Shown here: positions 1-10,839 of the stretch, in pieces
Position numbering within the stretch: the first letter of the stretch is position 1
Layout of the letters: every line of letters begins with the position of its first letter
Assembly (NCBI GenBank): GCA_963576735.1
Contig: OY755177.1
Span: forward strand, 3,844,001-3,908,000
Direction of reading: 5' to 3'
Source: Bedellia somnulentella
Lineage: Eukaryota; Arthropoda; Insecta; Lepidoptera; Bedelliidae
DNA length: 64,000 bases
The notes under the pieces: model-generated
What the model was told of the DNA's origin: nothing
What the model saw: only the letters and a program-made list of their open reading frames with translations
Databases searched by the model: none
Position numbers and translations under genes: made by a program

Positions 1-539
1 TTATCCCTTATATTTTAAGTGGTTAATGGAATTAAGTTTTGGGGTACATGTAGATATGATTTAAATTGTGATGTTATTTCTGTTCATTATTTAATATTCA
101 CAAACTGTGCCCCACAGTTAACCGCCTCGCCTGAAATTTTGACATAATATGCAGCTCACTCGCTTTACAAGGCCACCACCACCTATTTTTATAGAAAACT
201 TATGATTATTTTCCTTAGACTATGATATTTACCGGTATTAAAACGCATTTTCCGTAGATTTCCCTCAAGTTAGACCGATGACTTAGTGTAAGTTGCTGTG
301 ATAGCCTGGGACATGTCGTTTAGGGAGATTTTAGGAAGACCGACGCTCAGCAGTGGATGTCCATGGGCTAAAATTAATATTATAATCACATGTTTACTAA
401 ATTGAAGAGTACCAAATTTTGCTGGCATAGTTATAATTATTTAATGTAACGCTGGTTTCGCCTTCTATTCTACTCTTATTGATTAGCTAAGGCAGCTTGT
501 ACAAACTACACGTAGTAATGAAAAGTTTTTTTTTTATCG
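1..539. other. AT-rich intergenic DNA, no gene seen
   Basis: No coding pattern, RNA or repeat of the families described here was recognised. It ends in the CATA-repeat tail of the first repeat A copy. Confidence 0.4.
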
Positions 540-795
540 CATACATACATACATATACTCACGGCTGTAAATCCCTAGAAGGGGTAGCCAGAGCTAAGGA
601 ACTAAAAAGTCCTCAGCCACCTTTGGAAAGTTGAGTGGGGGAAAGATGGTGAGATAAAGGTTGTTGGTGATGGGTCTCCAACCGCATCGCCCAAAAATCC
701 CTTAAAAGCCCCAATACCGTTAGTCGCCTCTTACGTACACCCACCGGAAGAAATGGGGTAGTGCTATTCTAAGCCGACATTACACAGACACGCTT
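540..795 (-). repeat. Repeat A copy (LINE 3' end or SINE)
   Basis: Member of a ~245 bp family seen about 18 times in this window. Read on the - strand it starts with GTGTCGGCTTAGAATAGC, has a central GGCGATGCGGTTGGAGACCC and ends in GTGAGTATATGTATG repeats. Copies share the 3' tail and vary at the 5' side, as expected for a LINE 3' end or a SINE. No ORF is evident. Confidence 0.8.
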
Positions 796-819
796 TTTTA
801 TCGCATCAGACTCTTATCT

Positions 820-1035
820 ACATACATATAAACATACTCACGGCCATAAATTCCAAAAAGGGGTAGTCAGAGCTTTACAGCTAGCAACTCCTCAGCCACA
901 TTTGGAAGTTGATATGGGACAAGATGGTAGAAATAAAGTATGGTGGTGATGGGTGTCTCCAACTGCATTACCCAAAAAAAACTTAAAAAGCCCTACACCC
1001 TTAGTCGCCTCTTTCAACACCCCCGGGCACTACAC
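820..1035 (-). repeat. Repeat A copy
   Basis: Second copy in tandem with the one at 540-795 and more diverged; the GAGACCC block reads as GGAGACACCC. The tail is formed by CATACATATAAACATACTCA at its left side. Confidence 0.75.
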
Positions 1036-2610
1036 CGCAGAACTCTTATCTACTTTTATCATACTTTACGTTCAATGTCGTATTTTAAGCTAATAGAAAT
1101 CCATGGGTAATTTTGTATGCACATATATAGTAGAGTTGTTGTAAGATGTCTTTGTCTAAATGGTTTTTTGGCCGTACAGTTTTATTGACCTTATGTTTTA
1201 ATTCCATTCCATGCAGAACTATTACTACCGAGTCAAAATACAAAATTTCTGACATATTTATAAACTTAGTGATTTCTATATGGAAAAGTATGTCACCAAC
1301 TCTGGAATCGGCAGACCACACTTTGAAAGCTAAAGGTACATTTATTGATTTATTTTATAATAGTTTTCCTCCAACAAACAATATATTATAGATACTCGTA
1401 TATACAATTTACCTAGACGTGGTAACCTTCTTTAAATCTATCAAAAGCTGGCTGTACGTATTACGGACCAAAAAGTATTACGTTCCACGAGCGCGGAACA
1501 ACAAGCCACAACCGCGCCGCGCCCGCGCGCGCGTGCGCCGGCGACCGACCGCGACGGACGTAGCCTTAGCCATGGCGTCCCGGCGAGGCAGGGCACTAAC
1601 TAAAAATTCATTTATTTTAATATTTATAAAAGAAGTTGTTTAATTTTTATTTATTTTTTTTAATTAAATTTCTTATTGCATTTGGAATAGGTGTAGTTTT
1701 ATTTAAGGGAAATTTTCCGTACTTCCAAAAGTCCGATAATTTCTTTTTGGGATTTTACTGAGGTGACTATAGTAAGATAGTAATAATAAATACTAACCTA
1801 TTTATGCTACGAAGAAAAAATACCCAGGCTTAATAGAATTATGAGTAATTATTTAATTCAAAGATTATTTTAATTATCTTGGCTACGCTTTTCTTTGCTC
1901 ATGCTCTTTCGTTATTTTCGTATTATTGTTTTTTTTTATAATTGTTTTACGGCCTGGTTGTTGATCATGGTTATTTCCCTCCAAAGCTTACTTACATAAT
2001 GACGGAAGCATCCCGCCCCCTAATTATGTGTCTTTAGCGATCGCGATTGTGTCGTCGCAAATTGTCGTTCTCAAAAGTGTCAAATCGCATACAAATTCAT
2101 GACATTGACAGCGACAATCGTGCAACTTTCGACAATCGTCAGTCGCAAAAGATACGAACAGTCCGTCTCCGTTCACAGTTATTCAAGTTATTTTACCTCT
2201 GGCCATAATACAATTTTTCTGGTGCTACTCTGAATCCTTATCAACATGATATACATTATTATAATATCGAAAGCAGTAAAAAAAGCAAAGAACACCACGG
2301 AGCACTAGACACTTAACAGCATGTAATGCTAACATAACATAAATTAAAATTAATGTCAGAGGTAAAATAAATGTGAAAGGTCTGTAATCAGGGGCCCGAA
2401 CAAAATTGAGACAATGTGCGTGCATAGTGTTGTCGGATGTTGTAATGTAGGGATGTAAAACAAACAAATGATTCTATTAAATGCCGATTTTCATTTTATG
2501 AAAATAACTAATATGCGATTATTTTAAACTAGCTGACCCGACAAACTTCGTACTGTACATTTTCTTATGACAAAATTATAGGCGTTTTTTTCGGTACTCT
2601 TAGTTCAATC
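1036..2610. other. Intergenic DNA with a CpG-rich patch
   Basis: No gene recognised. An abrupt GC- and CpG-rich patch at about 1485-1580 (runs such as CCGCGCCGCGCCCGCGCGCG) stands out from the AT-rich surroundings. ORFs across it are low-complexity Arg/Ala and unconvincing. At 2025-2170 there are repeated GCGAC/GACAATCGT motifs on both strands, possibly an old foldback repeat. Confidence 0.4.
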
Positions 2611-2887
2611 AGGCGTGATAGAGATGGGTCGAGGGCATAAAAACTTATTGGGCAGATTGGACGTATTGGGTTAAAATGGGCAAAAATGAATTTACGCCCG
2701 ATAAATGCCCAATCGCTGGGCGGAAAAACAAAACTCTACTTTAAAATTAAACTACAAGTGGATCATTATTTTAATTGTGTTTAACTTATACATATACATC
2801 AGCGTCATCAGAATGAAGTAATAAGAAGAAAAAAGAAGTTACAATATGCCAAATATAGGCATATAAGTACTTTAAATTCTTACTTAG

Positions 2888-3246
2888 ACGACATTATAGT
2901 CCAATGGGTAGAACGCCCGCCCGTAAACAGACAGTCGTGAGTTCAAATGCCGGGTCGGGGCTACACCAATTGGTCTTTTCTAATGTCATAAGTGTGGTTA
3001 ATTTATCATGGTTGTCAACGGTGAGGGAAAACATCGTGAGGAAACCACATGGCCGAGTTGTACTTAGCCATATGACAGTGTATTCGTACAAAACGGCAAT
3101 AGGCCTGCCCCCTATCACGTGAGTTCACTGTCTAAGCAAAACATTGGTACCTACTTTGGACACTAAGTGGCGCTGTCACGTGATGTTCATCATTGGTAGC
3201 TCTGCCAACCGGCTCTGATAAACGGCGTGAACGTGTATGTTATGTT
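2888..3246 (+). repeat. SINE B copy (tRNA-derived)
   Basis: Begins with a tRNA-like head (TAGTCCAATGGGTAGAAC resembles an A box and GAGTTCAAATGCC a B box). A body with GTGAGGGAAAACATCGTGAG and GGCCTGCCCCCTATCACGTG follows. It ends in GGCGTGAACGTGTATGTTATG. The (TTATG)n tail and several near-identical copies show recent retroposition. It sits inside the hAT-like element. Confidence 0.85.
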
Positions 3247-3767
3247 AAATTCTTAATCTTAACCCACTTTTACTTTGAACGATTATAATAATTATTATTT
3301 ATACCCTTACAATAAAAAAACACATTCAATTATATCAAGCGATAGAGTAGCTATAAGATATTAACTTTAGTATAACGAAGAATGTTATAAAGTAACTAAG
3401 CGAAAAAAAACATATATTTTATTTTTATTTTTCAAGATTATTAACATAATGTAGTAACGGTATATTCCGCTAACAGAATTTAAAATGTGAAAATACTCAC
3501 GTTCACGCTACTTTTTATACTCAAAGGGGATGAAATAATACTTAGGTATTAGGGTTTTAAACTGAAAAACAGTTCGTGTTTAATTAGTAAAGGTCAATGA
3601 GCATCAATGTATGGAAAAAAAACCACAGCGGACACGAATGATTTTGATGTCATATATTGACAGAGGACATGAACTATTCGTGGCAAAAGGCGCATATTTC
3701 CGGGTTGTAATAATTTGGCGGTAGATGGCGTTGACACAAGTAAAGAAACAGGCAAAAACCAATTTTC

Positions 3768-3850
3768 GCGCCAGTGATCATGATCACTTGATACTATAGC
3801 TCAGTTGGCAGAGCGACGGGAGCGTATATCCGCTGCTAGATTTTTGTTAA
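3768..3850 (+). repeat. Fragment of tRNA-like repeat C
   Basis: Contains TAGCTCAGTTGGCAGAGCG, identical to the D-arm/A-box region of the tRNA-like repeats at 23.7 and 60.8-61.2 kb. The T arm is missing, so it is a truncated copy and not a tRNA gene. Confidence 0.55.
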
Positions 3851-4044
3851 GTTGTGTCTTACCTTTTTAAAGGCAAATGCAAATATAACCTAAGTTAAGT
3901 AAAATTATACAATAGTAAAAAATATTTATATATTATATAATATTTCAATATTATGAACATGATATCAATTCAATTTTAATTACCTTATTTATTTTTTTAG
4001 CTGGCACCTTCTTTGTTAGTCCAGGTTTAGTAAACCTTTTTGCT

Positions 4045-4285
4045 GTGTCGGCTAAGTGCCGGTTTAAAATAGCGCTACCCCATTTCTTCCCATGGGTTAT
4101 CGTAAGAGGCGACTAAGGGTATCGGGGCTTTTTAAGCGACTTTTGGGCGATGCGGTTGGAGACCCATCACCAAAAATATTTATATAACAATCTTTCTCTA
4201 CTTAACTTCCAAGTGGCTAAAGAATTTTAAGATTCAGAAGAGCAGGCTACCCCTTTTAGGGATTTGTAGCCGTAAGTAGATGGAT
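4045..4285 (+). repeat. Repeat A copy
   Basis: Runs from GTCGGCTAAGTGCCGG through GCGATGCGGTTGGAGACCCA to CCCCTTTTAGGGATTTGTAG. It is on the + strand and inside the hAT-like element. The head is diverged relative to other copies. Confidence 0.75.
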
Positions 4286-5589
4286 GTAAAACGTAAAGCA
4301 AATCGCTCGCTCAGTATTATTTATTCAATGTCGCTCTTAGCTGTCGTTATGCGTGTGTCTTGTCATGCCATGTCATTCGACTTCTTTGAATACTCAAATG
4401 CGCTCATTTCTTTCCGGTATTTGCTATTATTTTATATTATTAACTGTTATATTTTAAAATTTTCTGTTTACCGTGAATGCGCTTTTTGCATTTGCAGCGT
4501 AGAACATAATAAAATTTATATATTATATTCTAACAAATAAAATGAGTTGACGTGGATGTTCATACTTTCTAAGAAATCAAAAAAATGAGCCTGGTCAAAA
4601 AGATTTATAACCTCTGACATGTCAAAAAATGGCAGCTGTCAGAATTCTACGCAATTTAAAATCTAGGTACAAAATAGCGAGATTGAATCCGGCGGAATGT
4701 CAATGCCAATTTGGTCTCAACTCTATATAATTATACTCAACTTTATATTATATAAAGTGTCCAATAGGAGCGCGCGATTTGTACTTGATACGAGCCCAAC
4801 GTAAATAGGGTTAGATACGTTTATAGTTGAAAATCATCATAATCTGGACTATGACCATCCAGAATGTTTGTTTAAATTAAAAGTTTAAAACAGTATCACA
4901 ATTTTTCCCTATTGTATTGTAACAAATTAATGAATTATCATAAAAAGTATGATAAGATTCTTGCATTTAAAAATGTTTGCGTTTCTGTCTGCAATACTTC
5001 ATAAAACGGGTTGGATTGCACCCATTGACTTTTATGCCATTGTCCATATCATGAACCCTATAAGTATTATTCATTCTTTAAATAAAATAGGTCATTTTAT
5101 GATGATTTTTAACTAATAACATCAACCACACTCTTGCAATAATGATATTTTAAAAATTAAAATTAAATAAGATTTCTGCCCAAGTAATGGACATTTATTC
5201 GGCGTTTATGGACATTTATTGGGCATAAATCCAATCCGCCCAAAATGCCCGGGCAAAATCCCATCTCTAGGCGTGAATATTTTATCGGTGAAGTTTTTCC
5301 GGCATAAAAAGCATCCTATGTGTTAATTTGGGTCTTTATCTAGCATTCTGGCAAATTTCATTCATATTATTATTGTGCTCATTATAAATTTTGTACTTGA
5401 TGAGCCTTTTGGTCACAAATACATAAACATCTAAATTTTCACATTTGTAATATTTATAGGAATAGGATTTCTTATATTAGACATCTATTCAATGATATTA
5501 TATAAAACACTTGAATTTAGGAAATATTAACGTCTAAGGGAATATTAACGTCTGTTATGAATGTTAAGCACCATATACTAAATTAATAA

Positions 5590-5690
5590 CTACATACACA
5601 TACATATACTCACGGCTATAAATCCCGAAAAAGAGTAACCAAAACTTTAGAAATTAGAAATTCTTCGGTCGCTTTTACAGATCCACAATC
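5590..5690 (-). repeat. Repeat A fragment
   Basis: Only the 3' part is present: ACATACATATACTCACGGCT, then a diverged AAAGAGTAACCAAAACTT stretch. The match is lost before the central block. Confidence 0.6.
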
Positions 5691-6167
5691 TTTTCTTGGC
5701 CGGTGGCGACTACTGGTATACTGTACTGTCGCCATTTTGAAATTTCGGCCTGTCATTGTCAGTTAGTTCTTAACTAAATAAAAATTATAGGGTGACCTAC
5801 GTATATAATAAATTATCACTTTCATTAATATTTTTTGTAGTGGAAACTTTTTTTCTAACACAATTATTTTTATCATGTATCTTTGCTTATTGATAAACGC
5901 TTCTATTTCCAGTATTCAATATAAACAATTATGAAAATTATTATTTATTTTGTTAAATTTTATCTAAGTAGGCTAACACCGTCCGAAAAGTTGTGCGCGC
6001 ATCTATAGTCATGCGGTGCGGGTTACGGGAAGTGGGGAAATGCTCCCGAATAAGATTTCACTTCGTATACACTGATGCCTGGGTTCTAATCCTAATGCGG
6101 GGATGTACCAATGTGTCATTTCTTAAGTCATAACTGTCTGACATATATATAAAAATACAAGGCAAAT

Positions 6168-6532
6168 ACGACGTGATAGCTTAATGGGTAGAACACCGGT
6201 TAACGTGCAAGCGACTAGTGTTCAAATCCTGGATCGGGCCTACATAAATTTGTCTTTTCTATAGATATATGTGTGGTTAATTTATCACAGTTGTTAACGG
6301 TGAGGGAAAAAATCGTGAGGAAACCCACATAGCTGAGTTGTACTAAGTCGTGTGACAGTGTATTCGTACAAAACGGCGATAGGCCTGCCCCCTATCACGT
6401 GAGTACACTGTCCATGCAAAACGTGGGTACTCTGAACACCAGGTGACAAAGTCACGTGATGTTCAGAAGTATTAGTACCTCTGCCAAACCCCTTCGGGGG
6501 TATTCAGCGTGAACGTTTATGTTATGTTATGA
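6168..6532 (+). repeat. SINE B copy
   Basis: The head GATAGCTTAATGGGTAGAAC is followed by the SINE B body and a TTATGTTATGATATATG tail. The head differs from the 7718 copy in the anticodon-arm region (CACCGGTTAACGTGCAAGCG), showing at least two subfamilies of tRNA head. Confidence 0.85.
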
Positions 6533-6809
6533 TATATGTTACAAGGCTGTTAACAGCAATAAAAAAGTGCCCATAAATTCACTGACCCAGCAAAATGAAT
6601 GACCCAAACGATATCTGATGTTTAGAATTATTTTTTCTGTGCCACCTTTTTGGGGGATCTATGTGTGAATATGAAATGAAAAGACAGTACACGACAAGGT
6701 AAGCCTCTGATTTACAGGATTAAAAACCTGATTTTATGTAGTTACCCACTTATTAACTCTGAGTGTCACAAGTAGGAAATCCTTGAGTATAAAATAATGA
6801 GTTTGCAGA

Positions 6810-6960
6810 GAAGCACAATTGGCAGTGTTATCGCTAAAAGCGATCTCTTCTAGACAACATTTGGGAGGTAAGATAAGCAACACAGTCATTCGGGTAGACA
6901 TACCAGACAAGGGCAAAAATAAATAAATATAATAAGCTTACATTAAAACGAACTTGTTCA
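6810..6960 (-). repeat. LINE 3'-end fragment (same family as 52570-53062)
   Basis: TATCGCTAAAAGCGATCTCT with flanking AGACAAC and TTTGG is shared with the 5'-truncated LINE inserted in the second mariner at 52.6-53.1 kb. No coding remains. Confidence 0.55.
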
Positions 6961-6980
6961 CTTACAATAATAGTTATTTT

Positions 6981-7232
6981 ATTACATACATACATACATA
7001 TACTCAAGGCTGTAAATCCCTAGAAGGGGTAGCCAGAGCTAAGAAATTAGAAACTCCTCAGCCACTTTTGGAAAGTTGAGTGGGGTAAAGATGGTAAAAT
7101 AAAGGTTATTGGTGATGGGTCTCCAACCGCATCGCCCAAAAATCTCTTAAAAGCCCCAATCCCGTTAGTCGCCTCTTACGTACACCCACCGGCAGAAATG
7201 GGGTAGTGCTATTCTAAGCTGACACTACATAG
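6981..7232 (-). repeat. Repeat A copy
   Basis: Nearly complete copy on the - strand with a CATACATACATACATATACT tail at its left edge. It closely matches the copies at 540 and 9708, so these are young. Confidence 0.85.
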
Positions 7233-7327
7233 CAACTAGTTATTAATGAAATGAATATTATATAATTTGTTTTATTAAGACATTTCAATACTGTACTACA
7301 TAAATTATCCTGTATTATGTAAAATTA

Positions 7328-7700
7328 ACCGTGATAGCCCAGTGGGTAGAACACTCGGTTATCGTGCAAGCGACTAGTGTTCAAATCCTGGGTCGGGCCT
7401 ACACCAATTTGTCTTTTCTAAAGACATATGTGTGGTTAATTTATCATGGTTGTTAACGGTGAGGGAAAACATCGTGAGGAAACCCACATGGCTGAGTTGT
7501 ACTTAGTCATGTGACAGTGTATTCGTACAAAACGGCGATAGGCCTGCCCCCTATTACGTGAGTACACTGTCCATGCAAAACGTGGGTACTCTGAACACCA
7601 GGTGACAAAGTCACGTGATGTTCAGAAGTATTAGTACCTCTGCCAACCCCTTCGGGGATATTCGGCGTGAACGTTTATGTTGTTATTATGTTATGTTATG
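7328..7700 (+). repeat. SINE B copy
   Basis: Full-length copy with head GATAGCCCAGTGGGTAGAAC and tail TTATGTTATTATGTTATG. It lies 18 bp upstream of another copy in the same orientation. Confidence 0.88.
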
Positions 7701-7717
7701 ATGTAAAATTATTTACA

Positions 7718-8101
7718 GCGACATGATAGTCCAGTGGGTAGAACACCCGCCCGAAAAACAGAAGGGCGTGAGTTCCAATCCTGGGACGGGCCTACACCAA
7801 TTTGTCTTTTCTAAAGTCATATGTGTGGTTAATTTATCATGGTTGCTAACGGTGAGGGAAAACATCGTGAGGAAACCCACATGGCTGAGTTGTACTTAGT
7901 CATGTGACAGTGTATTCGTACAAAACGGCGATAGGCCTGCCCCCTATCACGTGAGTACACAGTCTAAGCAAAACGTGGGTACCTTCTCTGGAAACTAGAT
8001 GGCGCTTGCCATGTGAGTTCAGGAGTATTGGTACCTCTGCCAACCCCTTCGGGGATAAACGGCGTGAACGTTTATGTTATGTTATGTTATGTTATGTTAT
8101 G
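7718..8101 (+). repeat. SINE B copy
   Basis: Full-length copy with head GCGACATGATAGTCCAGTGG and a clean (TTATG)n tail. It contains the internal variant CTCTGGAAACTAGATGGCGC, shared with the - strand copy at 57.3 kb, so these two belong to one subfamily. Confidence 0.88.
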
Positions 8102-8169
8102 TAAAATTATTTCCCTTATAATTGTTAATTTTTATTTACTGGCAATATTAAAATCGATGACAGCGACGC

Positions 8170-8345
8170 CCTTACCGGCCAAGATAAGATTGTGGATCTG
8201 TAGAAGATTAGTGGGGAAAAGATTTAACACTTTGACAGCCGAAGGGTTTAAAACGCGCCTTCCCTGGTTCGCCGGCGATTTACGCCGATATTGCAACATG
8301 TATATCGACGCTAGAAAGGCAGAATGTATTAAGCGCCACTTTTGG
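8170..8345 (+). pseudogene. Short protein-like repeat fragment, unrecognised
   Basis: One frame reads a plausible segment ending YIDARKAECIKRHF. The same 14 residues are encoded on the - strand near 14.4 kb. That recurrence suggests a relic of an unidentified mobile-element protein. No family is assigned, and upstream of 8160 the frame is SINE tail, so the long ORF through it is not a gene. Confidence 0.35.
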
Positions 8346-8490
8346 TGAAATTGAGTTATATACATCGTTAGAATCGCCTGATTTTTCTCTTTCGAATGGT
8401 GTGGGTCTCGTTTTGATCTGAGCACTTTTTTGGCGCTTAATACGTCGGTGATTTTGGAAATTATGATACTTTTTTTTGTATTAACAACCA

Positions 8491-9224
8491 CCCTTCTATA
8501 TGGTTTGTAAGTTCAAACATACATTATGTTAAGAAAGGAATATAAAACAATTTACCCTTCCTGAAATAGTCGAAGACTTTGCGTTAATTCATTTTTATCA
8601 AATATTGATTTTCAATCTTTACTCAGTTAAGCATTTTTACCTGCTTGTGTTATAAACAATAATTGATATAAACCAAAATGACTTTGTTTCAATAAGCACA
8701 TTTTGTGAGTTAATACGTTTTACTTGTTTGTATTCTAAGCTCACTGGCACATAAACTATTTTGCCGGTCGGCTTTCTTCACTTTTTTGGCTGATAATACA
8801 AGTTTACTTGAATCAGTCTTATGGTACAATTGGCACTTAAGCTGTTTTTGTGATCTGTAAATAATTTATATTTGCGACATAAAACAATTCAAAAGAACCT
8901 TAACAAACCAGAATATGGTCGTTAGACTGTGATATGTAAGCTTTATTGCTCAAAAACGCTAATATATAAATAGGAGTGGTTGAAAGACTGTCGCTTCAGC
9001 CACCCGCGGGACTTCATCGGGAGAGGGCGTGTGTTGGTGTGCACTTGGCGCCGTCTGCGCAGTGTAATTACGTAGGTACAGAACTTGGTTTCTTCGTTGG
9101 TATTATAATTATTCGGTACCTATCAATTATTACAAATGATCATCATTTACAGGCCCAAAGCATCGTACTTATAACAAAATGTCTAAAAGTTACTTACTTG
9201 TTCTCGCAAATACTCAGGTTATAA
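8491..9224. other. Intergenic DNA, nothing recognised
   Basis: AT-rich DNA with no repeat family or coding segment recognised. A short GC-richer stretch at 8975-9065 has an open frame without recognisable similarity. Confidence 0.35.
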
Positions 9225-9700
9225 TCTGACCATATACAAAAGCCAAACACAAGAAGTATATTGTTACACATGGGGAGAAGCTGATGGGAAACGAGGTGGT
9301 AATGAAATTGCGACTATCCTCACAAAATATATTAAAATGGTTGATGTATGACGGCAGACGGTAAAAAATTTACTTGTGTATAGTGACAGTTTTGCGCCTT
9401 CACAAAATGGGCAACAGTATTTGAGCTGGCGAGAAAGATTCCCAAATCATACAATGTAGAAGTACTATCTTACAGTCATTTCCAGGCTTGGGACTCTATA
9501 GCTGATAAATATTTCAAAAACAATCTTGCTGGTAAAATCAGTAAGGTCCGAATATTAACTTTTAAAGAGAACATATTGTCAAGCATTGTAATAAAAAATG
9601 GCATGAGCGACTCTGCTTTTGCAGAAAAAGAAGAAGTTATCAGTAGAAACGGACGCCTTGAAGATAACTTATACAATAACAGACTCCCTATCCCAAAACA
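9225..9700 (+). pseudogene. Decayed DDE-like transposon-derived protein fragment
   Basis: Read in two or three + frames, the segment gives CYTWGEADGKRGGNEI-like, then LLVYSDS, then VFELARKIPKSYNVEVLSYS followed by HFQAWDSIADKYF and KVRILTFKENI. The order 'W-E...RG-NEI', 'YSDS' and a downstream aspartate after a SYSHFQAWD-type motif resembles a family of insect transposase-like proteins with YSDxCxxQN...GHSYxxxD motifs. It has stop codons and frameshifts, and it ends against repeat A. Family assignment is inferred from motif order only. Confidence 0.45.
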
Positions 9701-9707
9701 AAAACAT

Positions 9708-9951
9708 ACATACATATACTCACGGCTATGAATCCCTAGATGGGGTAGCCAGAGCTAAGGAATTAGAAATTCCTCAGCCACTTTTGGAAAGTTCAGTGGG
9801 GAAAAGATGGTGAGATAAAGGTTGTTGGTGATGGGTCTCCAACCGCGTCGCCCAAAAATTCCTTTAAAGCCCCATACCGTTAGTCGCCTCTTACGTACAC
9901 CCACCGGAAGAAATGGGGTAGTGCTATTCTAAGCCGACACTACACAGCAAA
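9708..9951 (-). repeat. Repeat A copy
   Basis: Almost complete copy on the - strand, abutting the protein fragment on its left. CATACATACATATACTCACG forms the tail. Confidence 0.85.
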
Positions 9952-10380
9952 CAAAAACACCCAAAATAGATAGATGCTTCTATATTTAATGGGATTTGTT
10001 TTTTTTTACCCTAAGTAACAGGACTGTTTTTTTGGGGATAACCCGCTTAATTTTATTGATTAATACTGATAAAAAAACCTGATATTTTATACGACCTTAT
10101 GGTCAAGAATAACTGAATGAAGACTGAAAAATGAAAACTATACTTAATAATAATGTTTATGCGTCGTATTTCTGTAACGTTTTTAAATGTGGCAAAACAA
10201 GAATGTATCTAATCAGGAATACGACCAAAAAAGAATCAAGCTTAAAATATGATTGTTTCTTTAGAATAATTTTGATATTGCAATAAAACCATTAGAAAAA
10301 ATAAGTATATTTATTATATTAATAAAATTTAAATATTATATTGGATTGAATCAGGCGTTACTTTGCGGAAATCCATAGCA
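9952..10380. other. Intergenic AT-rich DNA
   Basis: No feature recognised apart from poly-T runs. Confidence 0.35.
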
Positions 10381-10654
10381 ATACTAATATTAATAAATTT
10401 CTTTGCTTAATTCCGCTAAATAATACCTGCAGTCTTCATGCAACATGCACTGTGCACCGCCCGCCCTTCCACTTACAAGAAATCGAAAAGCAGACAATGC
10501 ACCACACACACACCCGCAAGCGAAAACCACAGGCAACCACAAACATGCGACGCGTTTCGACTCAACACGAGTCATTGACGAGCAGTTAGTAGACAGTTCG
10601 GCAGCTGACCACCGAGTCGTCTAATTAAGCGAAGAAATTTATTAATATTAGTAT
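10381..10654. repeat. Short inverted-repeat element (MITE-like)
   Basis: Arms of about 32 bp face each other: ATACTAATATTAATAAATTT at 10381 and AAATTTATTAATATTAGTAT ending at 10654, both continuing inward as CTTNGCTTAATT with one mismatch. The ~210 bp interior is GC-richer than its flanks. No clear target duplication was found. It lies about 190 bp upstream of the LINE ORF. Confidence 0.5.
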
Positions 10655-10839
10655 TTAAATATTATGTACGTTTTTACCTTATTCAAATTCTCGACTGGGT
10701 ACTGTATACATACCCTTAAATCAAAAGCGGAACATTGCTAAATTATTAGCATATAATATATCTGACCCCCATATATTTAATATAAGGGGAAACTTACTTA
10801 TAGTATGCGATGGTGGAAACCATAATTTAAACTTTTAAG

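Larger units (their letters stand above)
2619..5269. mobile_element. Non-autonomous hAT-like DNA element with nested repeats
   Basis: The left end TAGAGATGGG (2619-2628) is matched by CCCATCTCTA at 5260-5269. The sequence AGGCGTGA lies immediately left (2611-2618) and again at 5269-5276, so the target duplication is 7 or 8 bp depending on one shared A. Subterminal GGGCA/TGCCC motifs occur at both ends (for example ATTGGGCAGATTGG and the complement of CCAATCCGCCC). An 8 bp duplication and TAGAG-type ends are typical of the hAT superfamily. No transposase remains. A SINE B, a tRNA-like fragment and a repeat A copy lie inside. Confidence 0.7.

Noticed and set aside
1419..1643. Arg/Ala-rich ORF across the CpG patch
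   Set aside because: Composition follows the CGCG-rich DNA; there is no domain and no gene context.
2894..3118. ORFs on both strands over SINE B copies (also 57509-57706 and 8013-8348)
   Set aside because: They are open because of the SINE sequence and recur with it; not proteins of their own.
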